This document shows, in pieces, positions 33,370-43,586 of a stretch of DNA of 64,000 bases. Location: the NCBI RefSeq assembly GCF_036287215.1, contig NZ_CP142860.1, positions 3,162,001-3,226,000 of the forward strand, read 5' to 3'. The DNA comes from Caproiciproducens sp. CPB-2. Its GTDB lineage: Bacteria > Bacillota > Clostridia > Oscillospirales > Acutalibacteraceae. Within the stretch, counting starts at the first letter, position 1. Each line of letters starts with the position of its first letter. A program made the translations under genes and the position numbers. The notes beneath the pieces were generated by a model that was not told the DNA's origin, made no database searches, and was given only the letters and a program-made list of their open reading frames with translations.

Positions 33370-34074
33370 TTATTCCCTCGCGGCGCCGAGGAAAGCGCGG
33401 AAAAGGTCCCCGCTCTCCGAACCAAATAAATACTCCGGATGCCACTGCACCCCCAGAAAAAACCGCTTTTCCGGCATCCAGACGCACTCCGCCAATCCGT
33501 CCGCCGAGCTGGCGGCGCACCGGAGCGGCGGCGCAAGGTCCTTTACCGCCTGATGGTGCATGCTGTTGACCGTCATTTTCGTTTTATGAAGGATGGCGCA
33601 GAGCGGGCTTTCCTTTTCGATGTCAATGCCGTGCACCGCCACATCGTAGGGAGGCTTCTGGTAATGGGCGACCGGCAGTCCCTGCACCTGCGCCGAGATA
33701 TCCTGATACAGGCTGCCGCCGAGCGCCACATTCATCAGCTGGATGCCCCTGCAGATGCCCAGCACAGGCTTGTCGAGCTTTACTGCCCGGTTCAGCAGAA
33801 GGATTTCAAACCGGTCGCGCCGCGGATCGATCGGCCCGCAGAAGCGCAGCGTCTCTTCGTTGAACAGCGAGGGGTGTACGTCCGGCCCGCCGGTAAACAG
33901 AAATCCGTCGCACAGTCCGGTCAGCGCGGCAATGTCCTCTTCCCCGTCCGTCAGCGGCAGGACCAGCGGCACGCCGCCCGCTTCCTCAACGGCGCGCAGA
34001 TAGTTCGGGCGCATCCAGAACCGCTCCTGCTCTGGATCGTAAAGCGGCGTTAAGCCGATGACCGGTTTTGCCAT
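33370..34074 (-). CDS. Class I glutamine amidotransferase-like (gamma-Glu-GABA hydrolase family)
   Basis: A 234-residue protein of the peptidase C26/PuuD type. The nucleophile elbow is LGICRGIQLMNV and the catalytic His/Glu are in GVQWHPEYLF. It begins MAKPVIGLTPLYD after GGGAGGG. PuuD-like enzymes hydrolyse gamma-glutamyl conjugates of amines. No putrescine pathway genes are adjacent, so the substrate is open. Confidence 0.88.
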   Translation of the reverse strand: MAKPVIGLTPLYDPEQERFWMRPNYLRAVEEAGGVPLVLPLTDGEEDIAALTGLCDGFLFTGGPDVHPSLFNEETLRFCGPIDPRRDRFEILLLNRAVKLDKPVLGICRGIQLMNVALGGSLYQDISAQVQGLPVAHYQKPPYDVAVHGIDIEKESPLCAILHKTKMTVNSMHHQAVKDLAPPLRCAASSADGLAECVWMPEKRFFLGVQWHPEYLFGSESGDLFRAFLGAARE

Positions 34075-34261
34075 AAAAATCCCTCCCGCTTTGATTTTTT
34101 TACGATACCGCAGGCGCAAAGCGCCGTTGTGGTATCTTTATAAATTGGCGAAGCGGATATCATATTCGCTTGCGATTATTATATCATGTTGATTCCGCCT
34201 CAAACCGAAAAATCTGTATATTTTTGCCTTGCGTGTAAAAAATACCGTCATGGGGTGAAAA

Positions 34262-35539
34262 ATGATGAATAAAAAAAGAATTATTTCGCTGATCGCCGTA
34301 GTTGCGCTGATTGTAACGCTCGGAGCGACGACCGCGATGGGTTATGTTTCCGCAAACAAATATAAAATGAATCTGGAATACAACTACAAGCGCGCCGTAG
34401 GCGACCTGAACGGCTGCGTGTCCAACATTGAGACCGCGCTGAACAAGGCCTCCTACGCAAATACGTCAACCCAGCAAAACGGGCTGGCCGCCAAGCTGAT
34501 GAGGGAATCCAGCATGGCGAAATCCGCGCTGGCGGTGCTGCCGGTCACCGACCATTCGCTGGACAACGTGACCAAATTCATTACTCAGGTCGGTGATTTC
34601 GCCATGACGCTGTCCACCAAAATCTCTTCCGGACAGAAGATCAGCGAAGAGGACTACAAGACCATGAACCAGCTGGAAAAGTACGCCAAAACGCTGCAGT
34701 CCGGCCTGCAGAACGTAAAGACCGATATTCAGTCCGACCAGCTTTCCAGCGAGTTCAAGAAAACCTCGGAGGACTTTACCGACTTCCCTTCGCTGATTTA
34801 CGACGGTCCATTCTCCGACCATATCAGCCAGATGAAGCCGATGCTGACCGAGGGCCGCGAACAGATCGCCCAGGGCAACGCACAGAGTATCGCGGCGGAA
34901 TTCCTGGGGGCCGCGCAGGACAAGCTCGCGCATACGCAGGACACGGCGGGGAACCTGCCCACCTATAATTTCACCGCAAACAACGGCGGTATCCGCATCT
35001 GTGTGACAAAGGCGGGAGGATTTATTTCCAGCATGGAGAATTCGCGCGACGTGACCGCCGAAAACCTCAGCTACGAGGACGCGTCCAAAAAAGCCGCCGC
35101 CTTTTTGAAGGGCCGGGGCATTTCGGATATGAAGCAGACCTACTACGTCATCAACGACGGCATCTGCATGATCAACTACGCCTATTACAAAGACGATATT
35201 ATCTGCTACCCCGATCTGATCAAAATTTCCGTCGCGCTGGACGACGGGGAAATCGTTCTGTTCAACTCCACGGGCTATATCATGAACCACCATGACCGGA
35301 CGCTGGCCGCGAAAATCACCGCCGACCAGGCGCAGGCTTCCGTCAGCAAAAAGCTGACGGTCAAAAAAAGAGGGCTGGCTTTGATTCCAACCCCCGGTCT
35401 GAGCGAAGTGCTCACCTATGAATTTGTATGCAGCGGACAGAATAACGAACAGGTCCTGGTCTATATCAACGCAACCACCGGACTGGAGGAACAGATTCTG
35501 ATCCTGCAGGTTTCCGACAGCGGGATGCTGGTCAAATAA
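34262..35539 (+). CDS. ypeB: Germination protein YpeB
   Basis: A 425-residue exported or membrane-anchored protein with an N-terminal hydrophobic segment (IISLIAVVALIVTLGA). The helical YpeB domain (residues 30-210) is followed by PepSY-type repeats toward the C-terminus (EDASKKAAAFLKGRG; ITADQAQASVSKKL). YpeB stabilises and localises the cortex-lytic enzyme SleB in the spore. No sleB gene accompanies it here, unlike the usual sleB-ypeB order. It is convergent with argF, only 4 bp apart. GGGGTG precedes the ATG. Confidence 0.9.
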   Translation: MMNKKRIISLIAVVALIVTLGATTAMGYVSANKYKMNLEYNYKRAVGDLNGCVSNIETALNKASYANTSTQQNGLAAKLMRESSMAKSALAVLPVTDHSLDNVTKFITQVGDFAMTLSTKISSGQKISEEDYKTMNQLEKYAKTLQSGLQNVKTDIQSDQLSSEFKKTSEDFTDFPSLIYDGPFSDHISQMKPMLTEGREQIAQGNAQSIAAEFLGAAQDKLAHTQDTAGNLPTYNFTANNGGIRICVTKAGGFISSMENSRDVTAENLSYEDASKKAAAFLKGRGISDMKQTYYVINDGICMINYAYYKDDIICYPDLIKISVALDDGEIVLFNSTGYIMNHHDRTLAAKITADQAQASVSKKLTVKKRGLALIPTPGLSEVLTYEFVCSGQNNEQVLVYINATTGLEEQILILQVSDSGMLVK

Positions 35540-35543
35540 CCCC

Positions 35544-36452
35544 TTATTTCCCGCCCATCAGGCTGACCAGCACGGCTTTCTGCGCGTGCAGACGGTTTTC
35601 AGCCTCGTCAAAAATTTCCTTCGCGTGTTTTTCAAACATTTCCGCAGTGATTTCCTCGCCGCGGTGCGCGGGCAGACAATGCTGGACAATGGCGTCGCTC
35701 TTGGCGGCGGACATGATTTCCTCATTGATCTGGAAGCCCTTGAACGCATCGCGGCGTTTCTGCGCTTCTTCCTCCTGTCCCATGGAGGCCCACACGTCGG
35801 TAATCACCACGTCGGCTCCCTTTGCGGCTTCCTTCGGGTCGGTGGTCATGCTGAACGCGGGATGTGTGACCGCAAAATCGAGGACCGCGGCGGCCGGACG
35901 GTATTCCTTCGGGCAGGCGACGGCAACCTCCATCTTCATTTTCAGGCCGCCCACGATCAGCGAATTCATCATGTTGTTTCCGTCGCCGATGTAGCACATC
36001 TTCAGCCCGTCAAGGCTGCCCTTGTACTCGCGGATGGTCATCAGGTCGGCCAGCACCTGGCACGGGTGGGAAAAGTCGGTCAGGCCGTTGATGATCGGGA
36101 TGGTGCCGTTTTGTGCCAGCGCTTCGACCTCCGACTGCTTGAAGGTGCGGATCATGATGCCGTCCAGATAGCGGGAAAGCACGCGGGCGGTGTCCTGCAC
36201 CGGCTCGCCGCGGCCGATCTGAAGATCCTTCGCGGAAAGGAAAATCGGCAGTCCGCCCAGCTGGTACATACCGACTTCAAAGGAAACGCGGGTCCTGGTG
36301 GAAGCCTTCTCAAAGATCATTCCCAGCGTTTTCCCCGCCAGATGCCGGTGCTCGATGCCGTGCTTCTGCTCGTATTTGAGCTGGTCGGCAAGGTTCAGGA
36401 CGGAGGCGATATCCTCGCTGGTCAGGTCAAGCATTTTCAGCAGATGTTTCAT
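35544..36452 (-). CDS. argF: Ornithine carbamoyltransferase
   Basis: A 302-residue cytoplasmic enzyme that makes citrulline from ornithine and carbamoyl phosphate. Diagnostic motifs are EKASTRTRVSFE (carbamoyl phosphate), DFSHPCQVLADL and VQHCLPAHRGEE (ornithine). The ATG of MKHLLKMLDL follows TAGGAGGG; a longer frame was rejected. It is the last gene of the arg operon. Confidence 0.95.
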   Translation of the reverse strand: MKHLLKMLDLTSEDIASVLNLADQLKYEQKHGIEHRHLAGKTLGMIFEKASTRTRVSFEVGMYQLGGLPIFLSAKDLQIGRGEPVQDTARVLSRYLDGIMIRTFKQSEVEALAQNGTIPIINGLTDFSHPCQVLADLMTIREYKGSLDGLKMCYIGDGNNMMNSLIVGGLKMKMEVAVACPKEYRPAAAVLDFAVTHPAFSMTTDPKEAAKGADVVITDVWASMGQEEEAQKRRDAFKGFQINEEIMSAAKSDAIVQHCLPAHRGEEITAEMFEKHAKEIFDEAENRLHAQKAVLVSLMGGK

Positions 36453-36502
36453 AGTTGCCCTCCTAAAAATCAAATGTTATTTTACCGTTTTTCTATCTTC
36501 CT

Positions 36503-37681
36503 TTATTTCAGGGTCCGGATCACTTTTTGCAGGACCGCGAGACCCTTGTCGATCTCTTCATAGGCAATCGTCAGCGGCGGCAGGAAGCGGAGCAGCTCTT
36601 TTGCCGTCAGGACCAGAAGGCCGCTTTCTGCGCATTTCTGCGCGGCCTCTTTGGCGCTCCCCTTTTTCAGCTTCGCGCCGAGCATCATGCCCAGCCCGCG
36701 GACAAACTCGATTTCCTCCATGGCGGAAAGCTTTTCCGTAAGGTACGCGCCCTTTTCACGCACCTCCCGTAAAAAGCCCCCGTCCCCGACCACGTCCAGC
36801 ACCGCGAGCGCTCCCGCGCAGACGACCGGGTTGCCGCCGAAGGTGGAGCCGTGCGAACCGGCGTCCATCACCCCGCCGAGGCGCTCGGTACAGAGGCACG
36901 CGCCGACCGGCAGTCCTCCGCCGAGGCCCTTCGCGCTGGTCAGGATATCCGGCATGACCCCGTAATTCTGGAAGCAGTACAGTTTCCCCGTACGGCCGAC
37001 GCCCGTCTGAACCTCGTCGACGATGAGCAGAATATCCCGCTCCCCGCAGAACGCGGCCAGTTCCTTTACAAAGCCGTCTTTTAGCGGCAGAACGCCGCCC
37101 TCGCCCTGCACCAGCTCGATCATCACCGCGCAGGTGTCCCCCGACACATTTTCCTTTACGCTGTCCATGTTGGGAAACGCGTAGGAAAAGCCCTGTGTCA
37201 GCGGGGTAAATTTTTCATGGAACGCGTCCTGCCCGGTCGCCGCCAGCGTGGTGAGGGTGCGGCCGTGGAACGAATTTTGCAGGGTGACGATCCGGCACCG
37301 GTTTTTTCCGTATTTGTCGGCGGCGTACTTTCGCGCCACCTTGACCGCGCATTCGTTTGCCTCCGCGCCGGAATTCCCGAAAAAGACCTTTGAAAACCCG
37401 GTCAGGGCGCAAAGCTTTTCCGCCAGCTTTGTCTGCATGGGCTGATAGTATAAATTGGAGGTATGCTGCAAAGTCGCCGCCTGTTTCGCGACGGCCCGCG
37501 TCCATCGTTCGTCGCAGTAGCCCAGCGAATTGACGCCGATTCCGCTTGTAAAATCGATATACTCTTTTCCGTTGCAGTCCACCGCGGTCGCGCCGTGGCC
37601 GGAAACAAGCGCCACGGGAAACCGCCCGTAGGTCTGCATAAGATACCTGTGGTCCTGTTCCTGAATTTCTTCCAAGGTCAT
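36503..37681 (-). CDS. argD: Acetylornithine aminotransferase
   Basis: A 392-residue class III PLP aminotransferase converting N-acetylglutamate semialdehyde to N-acetylornithine. It carries FGNSGAEANECAVK, the conserved DEVQTGVGRTG and the PLP-lysine region TSAKGLGGGLPVGA. The ATG of MTLEEIQEQDH follows AGGGGTG. Confidence 0.94.
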   Translation of the reverse strand: MTLEEIQEQDHRYLMQTYGRFPVALVSGHGATAVDCNGKEYIDFTSGIGVNSLGYCDERWTRAVAKQAATLQHTSNLYYQPMQTKLAEKLCALTGFSKVFFGNSGAEANECAVKVARKYAADKYGKNRCRIVTLQNSFHGRTLTTLAATGQDAFHEKFTPLTQGFSYAFPNMDSVKENVSGDTCAVMIELVQGEGGVLPLKDGFVKELAAFCGERDILLIVDEVQTGVGRTGKLYCFQNYGVMPDILTSAKGLGGGLPVGACLCTERLGGVMDAGSHGSTFGGNPVVCAGALAVLDVVGDGGFLREVREKGAYLTEKLSAMEEIEFVRGLGMMLGAKLKKGSAKEAAQKCAESGLLVLTAKELLRFLPPLTIAYEEIDKGLAVLQKVIRTLK

Positions 37682-37742
37682 TTCTGTCACCCCTATTATG
37701 ATTCCATTTTCCCCGTACGGCATTCCCCGGTCGTTCGATCAA

Positions 37743-38600
37743 TCAGCAGAACATCGTGCCGATGCCCTCGTCTGAAAAAAGCTCGATCAGAATGGAGTGC
37801 GGGATACGCCCGTCGATGATGTGCGCCCGGCTCACGCCCCGCCGCACGGCTTCGACGCAGCAGTCGATTTTCGGGATCATGCCCCCGCTGATGATGCCCT
37901 GATTCTGCAGCTTCGGCACGTCGCTGACGTTGACGACCGGAATCAGGGTGCTTTCGTCTTCCTTATCGCTGAGAAGCCCTTTGATGTCCGTCATCAGGAT
38001 CAGCTTGATCGCGCCCATTTCCGCCGCGATGCGCGCCGCGGCGATGTCCGCGTTGATATTGTACACTTCCCCGTTTTCGCCGCCGGCTACGGTCGCCACA
38101 ATCGGCACATAGCCGTTTGCCGTGGTCTGGGAAACGATTTCGGTATTCACTTCGGTAATTTCGCCCACAAAGCCGAGGTCCTCCCCCGCAGCGAGCTTTT
38201 TTGCCTTCATCATGCCGCCGTCCAGCCCGCACAGGCCGATGGCCCGGCCGTTGTGCCGTTCCAGAAGCTGGACGAGGTCCTTGTTGACCTTGCCCGCCAG
38301 CACCATCTGCACAACGTCCACAGTTTCCGCGTCGGTCACGCGCAGCCCGCCGACAAAACGGCTTTCCTTGCCGATCTTTTTGAGCATCGCGCTGATTTCC
38401 GGACCGCCGCCGTGCACCAGCACCACGTTGATGCCGACGAGCTGCATCAGAACGATATCGCTCATGACCGCGTCCTTCAGGTCCTCGTTCACCATGGCGT
38501 TTCCGCCGTATTTTACAACGACCGTCTTGCCCGCGTATTTCTGTATATACGGCAGGGCCTGCACCAGAACCCGCGCCCGGTCCGCATTGCTGATATCCAT
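37743..38600 (-). CDS. argB: Acetylglutamate kinase
   Basis: A 285-residue amino-acid kinase phosphorylating N-acetylglutamate. The motifs are VVKYGGNAMVN, VLVHGGGPEISAML and the C-terminal IPKIDCCVEAVRRGV. The N-terminal helix (residues 1-20) is typical of the arginine-inhibited hexameric form, so feedback control is likely. Confidence 0.95.
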   Translation of the reverse strand: MDISNADRARVLVQALPYIQKYAGKTVVVKYGGNAMVNEDLKDAVMSDIVLMQLVGINVVLVHGGGPEISAMLKKIGKESRFVGGLRVTDAETVDVVQMVLAGKVNKDLVQLLERHNGRAIGLCGLDGGMMKAKKLAAGEDLGFVGEITEVNTEIVSQTTANGYVPIVATVAGGENGEVYNINADIAAARIAAEMGAIKLILMTDIKGLLSDKEDESTLIPVVNVSDVPKLQNQGIISGGMIPKIDCCVEAVRRGVSRAHIIDGRIPHSILIELFSDEGIGTMFC

Positions 38601-38626
38601 ACTGTTCCTTCCTCCGCCCGCGTTCC

Positions 38627-39841
38627 TCAGCTCCGGTAATCCCCGTTGATTTTTACATAGTCGTAGGTGAGGTCGCAGCCGAACGCGCAGGCGCGGAACT
38701 CTCCGCCGTTCAGCGCCACATCCACATTGATTTCCTCCTGCGTCAGGATTTTCTTTGCCTCATCCTCGTCAAAATCGATTCCCGTGCCGTTTTTACAGAC
38801 CTCTATGCGGCCCGCCTTCGATTCAAACGTGACGTCCACCAAGCTTACGTCCACATCCGCGCCCGCGTAGCCGATCGCGCACAGAACGCGCCCCCAGTTC
38901 GCGTCTGCTCCGAACATCGCCGCCTTGAACAGGCTGGAGCAGATCACGCTTTTGGCAACCAGCCGCGCGTCCTTTTCGCTTTTCGCGCCCGTTACCCGGC
39001 AGACCAAAAGCTTGGTCGCGCCCTCGCCGTCCTTTGCGACTTTTCTCGCGAGCGCGGTGCAAAGGGCGGTCAGGCCCTGCACAAAAAGATGGTAATCTTC
39101 AGATTCCCCCGTGATTTCCCCGTTCCCGGCGAGGCCGGAGGCAAGGACGGCGGTCATGTCGTTGGTGGAGGTATCGCCGTCGACGCTGACCATATTGAAG
39201 CTGACGTGCACCGCTTCCTTCAAAGCGGCGTTCAGCGCGCAGGCCGAAATCGCGGCGTCCGTGGTCAGAAAGCAGAGCATGGTCGCCATATTCGGATGAA
39301 TCATGCCGGAGCCCTTCGCAATGCCGCCGATATGGACGGATTTTCCGCCGATGGTCAGCCTGACCGCTAAATTTTTCATTTCGGTGTCCGTCGTCATAAT
39401 CGCCCTCGCGGCGTCCCCCGAGCCGTCGGGCGAAAGCGCCTTTGCCAGCGCGGGAGCGGCCTGTTCGATCGGTTCGATCGGCAGCACCTGGCCGATGACC
39501 CCGGTGGAGGCGACGACCACGTCCTGCGGCGCAATGCCGAGCTCCTTCGCGGCAATTTCGCACATCCTCCACGCCTTTTCCTCGCCGTCGGCGTTGCAGG
39601 TATTGGCGTTGCCCGAATTGCAGATCACCGCCTGCGCTTTGCCGTCGGCGATATTTTTCCGCGTCACCACAACCGGCGCGCCCTTGACTAAGTTCTGCGT
39701 ATAGACGGCCGCGGCGGAACACGGAACCTTTGCATAAATCATCGCGAGATCCGGCTTCGATTTGTTTTTGCGGATTCCGCTGTAAATCCCCGCTGCGGTA
39801 AAGCCCTGTGCGGCGGTAACGCCGCCCTCGATCCATTCCAT
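38627..39841 (-). CDS. argJ: Bifunctional ornithine acetyltransferase / N-acetylglutamate synthase
   Basis: A 404-residue enzyme that recycles the acetyl group from N-acetylornithine to glutamate. The self-cleavage site and nucleophilic Thr are in MIHPNMATMLCFLTTDA, splitting the chain into alpha and beta subunits. Its presence explains the absence of argA and argE in the cluster. The ATG after AAGGGG was preferred to the GTG two codons upstream. Confidence 0.94.
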   Translation of the reverse strand: MEWIEGGVTAAQGFTAAGIYSGIRKNKSKPDLAMIYAKVPCSAAAVYTQNLVKGAPVVVTRKNIADGKAQAVICNSGNANTCNADGEEKAWRMCEIAAKELGIAPQDVVVASTGVIGQVLPIEPIEQAAPALAKALSPDGSGDAARAIMTTDTEMKNLAVRLTIGGKSVHIGGIAKGSGMIHPNMATMLCFLTTDAAISACALNAALKEAVHVSFNMVSVDGDTSTNDMTAVLASGLAGNGEITGESEDYHLFVQGLTALCTALARKVAKDGEGATKLLVCRVTGAKSEKDARLVAKSVICSSLFKAAMFGADANWGRVLCAIGYAGADVDVSLVDVTFESKAGRIEVCKNGTGIDFDEDEAKKILTQEEINVDVALNGGEFRACAFGCDLTYDYVKINGDYRS

Positions 39842-39854
39842 TTTCACTATCCCC

Positions 39855-40889
39855 TTAAAATGCCGGGGGCAATGCTTTCAGCCCGGCTGTTTCCTCTATT
39901 CCAAACGCAAGATTCATATTCTGGATTGCCTGCCCCGCCGCGCCCTTGACCATGTTGTCGATTGCCGAGATGGCGACCAGCGTGCCGGTACGGGAATCGG
40001 CGTGGAGTGAAATATCGCAGAAATTGGAATATCGTACATTTTTGATGTCCGCTTCTATGCCCTGCGGCAGCAGCCGGATAAAATATTCCGAATCGTACGC
40101 GTCGTGATAGGCTTTTTGTATCTGTTCCATGGTCGCTCCCGCGGCCAGCTTCGCGTAGCAGGTGGCGAGGATTCCCCGGTTGACCGGCAGCAGATGCGGC
40201 ACGAAGGTCAGCTTCACCGGCGCGCCCGCCACATGGGAAAGGCTCTGCTCCATCTCCGGCGTATGCCGGTGGCAGGCGACCTTATAGGCGCTCATGCCCT
40301 CGTTCAGCTCCGGGTAATGGGTGTTCTGGCTCGGTTTCCTGCCCGCGCCGGTCACGCCGCTTTTGCAGTCGGCAATGATGCCGTCCTTCTCAATCAGGCC
40401 GTTTTTCAAAGCCGGCGCCAACGCGAGCGGCACCGCGGTGGTGTAGCAGCCGGGGTTCGCAATGATTTTTTTGCCCCGGATCTGTTCCCGGAAAAGCTCC
40501 GGCAGAGCATAAACGGCGAGCGCGTGAAGGCCGGGATGCAGGAACGTCCCGCCGTACCACTCGCGGTAATCCTCCTCGTTTTCCAGCCGGAAATCCGCGC
40601 CGAGGTCGATAAAGACCTTTCCCTTTGCGAAGCATTCCGCGGCCAGCTCCTGTGAAAGGCCGTGGGGCAGCGCGGCAAAGACCGCGTCGCTTTTTTCAAC
40701 GACCTCGCCCTGGGTGCCGCAGACCATGTCGCATACGCCGCGGTACGCCGGGTAAATTTCCGAAAGGGCCTGCCCTTCGAAGCTGACCGAGCTGACCGCC
40801 GCAAGCTCCGCCTGCGGGTGCCCGCTCAGCAGCCGGCAGAGCTCCGCGCCCGCGTAGCCCGTCGCGCCGACCACTCCTGCCCGGATCAT
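39855..40889 (-). CDS. argC: N-acetyl-gamma-glutamyl-phosphate reductase
   Basis: A 344-residue NADPH-dependent reductase. The N-terminal motif VVGATGYAGAELCRLL binds the nucleotide and the catalytic Cys is in IIANPGCYTTAV. The start codon overlaps the argH stop (ATGA), so the two are translationally coupled. Confidence 0.95.
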   Translation of the reverse strand: MIRAGVVGATGYAGAELCRLLSGHPQAELAAVSSVSFEGQALSEIYPAYRGVCDMVCGTQGEVVEKSDAVFAALPHGLSQELAAECFAKGKVFIDLGADFRLENEEDYREWYGGTFLHPGLHALAVYALPELFREQIRGKKIIANPGCYTTAVPLALAPALKNGLIEKDGIIADCKSGVTGAGRKPSQNTHYPELNEGMSAYKVACHRHTPEMEQSLSHVAGAPVKLTFVPHLLPVNRGILATCYAKLAAGATMEQIQKAYHDAYDSEYFIRLLPQGIEADIKNVRYSNFCDISLHADSRTGTLVAISAIDNMVKGAAGQAIQNMNLAFGIEETAGLKALPPAF

Positions 40890-42265
40890 GGCTGCACCCC
40901 CAGCTTTTTCAGCACTCTTTCCGCCTGTGCGCGCACATTTTCCGGAGCCGGGCCGCCCAGCACCTTCCTGCCGTTCACGCAGTTTTCCAGCGAAATCGCG
41001 TCGAAGATCCCGCCGTCGAACAGCCCGCTGAATTCTTTGTACTTCTCAAGCGGCACGGTTTCGAGCGTCAGCCCGTTTTCAATGCAGTACGCCACCAGTT
41101 CGCCGGTCACTTTGTACGCGTCGCGGAAGGGCATTCCCTTGCCGACCAGATAATCGGCGCAGTCGGTCGCGTTGATAAAGCCCTTCGCCGCCGCTTTCCG
41201 CATGTTCTGAGGCAGCACCCGCATGGTGTCCACCATCGGGATAAAGGCGGTCAGGCACATATGCAGGGTGTCCGCCGCGTCGAAAATCGCTTCCTTATCC
41301 TCCTGCATATCCTTGTTGTACGCAAGGGGAAGGCCCTTCATCATGGTCAGCAGCGTGGTCAGGTCGCCGATGGCGCGCCCGCTCTTGCCGCGGACCAGCT
41401 CCGCGATATCGGGGTTCTTTTTCTGCGGCATGATGCTGGAGCCGGTGGAAAACGCATCGTCCAGCTCCACAAATTTGAATTCCCACGAACACCAGAGGAT
41501 AATTTCCTCCGAAAACCGGGAAAGGTGCACCATGGCGATGGCGATATCCGCGGCAAGCTCCATGCAGAAATCCCGGTCGGAAACGCCGTCGAGGCTGTTG
41601 TTCGTCGCCCCGGCAAAGCCCAAAAGCGAAGCGGTCATCTCGCGGTCCAGCGGATAGGTGGTCCCCGCCAGCGCGCCGGAGCCGAGCGGGCATTCGTCCA
41701 TGCGCTTTCCGGTATCCTCCAGACGGGACAGGTCGCGCTGGAACATTTCCGCGTAGGCCAGAAGGTGGTGCCCGAAGGTGATGGGCTGCGCGCGCTGCAT
41801 GTGGGTGTAGCCCGGCATGACCACATCGCTGTTTTCCAGCGCCTTTTTACACAGCACGCCGATCAGCTCCTTGATCTGGCCGTGCAGCAGGACGCACTGT
41901 TTTTTCAGATACAGCTTCACGTCCACCGCAACCTGGTCGTTCCGGCTGCGCGCGGTGTGCAGCCGTTTGCCCGCGGCTCCCAGCCGCGCGGTCAGCTCGC
42001 CCTCCACAAAGGTGTGGATATCCTCGGCTTCCCCGTCGATGGAAAGCGTTCCGCTTTCGATCTCCGCGAGGATTTTTTTCAGCTCCGCACAGATTTTTTC
42101 GCTCTCCGCCGCGTCGATCACCCCGCAGGCGCCGAGCATGGCTGCGTGGGCGATACTGCCCTCTATATCTTCCCTTGCCATCCGGCTGTCAAAGGAAATG
42201 GATGAATTAAAATCATTGGTTTTCTGATCGAGTTCCTTATGGAATCTTCCCGCCCACAGCTTCAA
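40886..42265 (-). CDS. argH: Argininosuccinate lyase
   Basis: A 459-residue enzyme releasing fumarate from argininosuccinate. It has the fumarase-superfamily signature GSSIMPQKKNPD and TARSRNDQVAVD. The start is assigned to TTG (KLWAGRFHKEL), because the nearest GGAG site is correctly spaced for it and family members begin here; an in-frame GTG lies three codons upstream. Confidence 0.93.
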   Translation of the reverse strand: MKLWAGRFHKELDQKTNDFNSSISFDSRMAREDIEGSIAHAAMLGACGVIDAAESEKICAELKKILAEIESGTLSIDGEAEDIHTFVEGELTARLGAAGKRLHTARSRNDQVAVDVKLYLKKQCVLLHGQIKELIGVLCKKALENSDVVMPGYTHMQRAQPITFGHHLLAYAEMFQRDLSRLEDTGKRMDECPLGSGALAGTTYPLDREMTASLLGFAGATNNSLDGVSDRDFCMELAADIAIAMVHLSRFSEEIILWCSWEFKFVELDDAFSTGSSIMPQKKNPDIAELVRGKSGRAIGDLTTLLTMMKGLPLAYNKDMQEDKEAIFDAADTLHMCLTAFIPMVDTMRVLPQNMRKAAAKGFINATDCADYLVGKGMPFRDAYKVTGELVAYCIENGLTLETVPLEKYKEFSGLFDGGIFDAISLENCVNGRKVLGGPAPENVRAQAERVLKKLGVQP

Positions 42266-42332
42266 GTCACACACACTCCGTTTATTGAAAATGTGGGGCA
42301 GACCGTATGCCTGCCCCAAAATGGATGATCCC

Positions 42333-43553
42333 TTATTTTTTCTGCTTTTTCAGCGCCTGTACCTGAATCGGCAGCCCGAACAGGTTGATAAACCCGTTGG
42401 CGTCCGCCTGATTGTAGACCTCGTCCTCGCTGAAGGTCGCAATATCCTCGTCATAGAGAGAATACGGGGAAGTGACCCCCGCGTCGATGATATTGCCCTT
42501 GTACAGCTTCAGCTTCACTTCGCCGGTCACGGTCTGCTGGGTGCTTTCCACAAAGGCGGAAAGCGCCTCGCGCAGCGGGGTGAACCACTGGCCGAAATAA
42601 ACCAGCTCCGCAAATTTATTGCCCACGCCCTGCTTGTAGTGGTAGGTGTCCCTGTCAAGGCAGAGCTCTTCCAGCTTGTTGTGCGCGTGGTACAGAATGG
42701 TGCCGCCCGGGGTTTCGTACACGCCGCGGGACTTCATGCCCACCAGCCTGTTTTCCACGATATCCGCGATACCGATGCCGTTTTCCCCGCCGATCTGATT
42801 CAGCTGCGCAATCATGTCGACCGCGCAGAGCCTGCTGCCGTTAAGGGACACCGGGATGCCCTTCTCAAACGCAAGAGTGATGTAAGTCGGCTTGTCGGGC
42901 GCCTGCTCCGGCGAAACGCCCAGCTCCAGGAAGCCCGGCTTCTGATAGGCCGGCTCGTTCGCGGGGTCCTCCAGATCGAGTCCTTCGTGGGAAAGATGCC
43001 ACAGGTTTTTATCCTTGGAGTAGTTCGTCTCCCTCGTAATATTCAGCGGAATATTGTGCGCCTCGGCGTAGTCGATCTCTTCGTCGCGGGATTTGATGGA
43101 CCACTCCCTCCACGGGGCGATGATCTTCATCTTCGGCGCGAACGCCTTGATGGCAAGCTCAAACCGCACCTGGTCGTTGCCTTTGCCGGTGCAGCCGTGG
43201 CAGATGGCGTCCGCGCCCTCGGCCTGGGCGATTTCCACCAGCCTTTTCGCGATCAGCGGCCTTGCAAAGGAGGTCCCGAGCAGATATTTGTTCTCGTACA
43301 CCGCCCCGGCCTTGAGCGTCGGCCAGATATAATCTTCGGCGAACGCCTTTTTCAGGTCGGCGATATACAGCTTTGACGCGCCCGTCTTTTTCGCCTTTTC
43401 CTCAAGGCCGTTCAGCTCTGCGCCCTGCCCGACGTCCGCGGCGACCGCGACGACCTCGCAGTTGTTATAATTTTCCTTCAGCCAGGGAATAATAATCGAA
43501 GTATCCAATCCGCCGGAATAGGCGAGAACGACTTTTTTAATCTTGTTTTCCAT
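42333..43553 (-). CDS. argG: Argininosuccinate synthase
   Basis: A 406-residue ATP-dependent ligase joining citrulline and aspartate. The PP-loop is [12 protein letters not shown] and other family blocks are [13 protein letters not shown] and [16 protein letters not shown]. The ATG of MENKIKKVV follows GGGAGG. It is the first gene of the operon, directly behind the ARG box and promoter. Confidence 0.95.
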   Translation of the reverse strand: MENKIKKVVLAYSGGLDTSIIIPWLKENYNNCEVVAVAADVGQGAELNGLEEKAKKTGASKLYIADLKKAFAEDYIWPTLKAGAVYENKYLLGTSFARPLIAKRLVEIAQAEGADAICHGCTGKGNDQVRFELAIKAFAPKMKIIAPWREWSIKSRDEEIDYAEAHNIPLNITRETNYSKDKNLWHLSHEGLDLEDPANEPAYQKPGFLELGVSPEQAPDKPTYITLAFEKGIPVSLNGSRLCAVDMIAQLNQIGGENGIGIADIVENRLVGMKSRGVYETPGGTILYHAHNKLEELCLDRDTYHYKQGVGNKFAELVYFGQWFTPLREALSAFVESTQQTVTGEVKLKLYKGNIIDAGVTSPYSLYDEDIATFSEDEVYNQADANGFINLFGLPIQVQALKKQKK

Positions 43554-43586
43554 TGCATAGGCCTCCCGTTTGTTTTGTTGTGTTTT

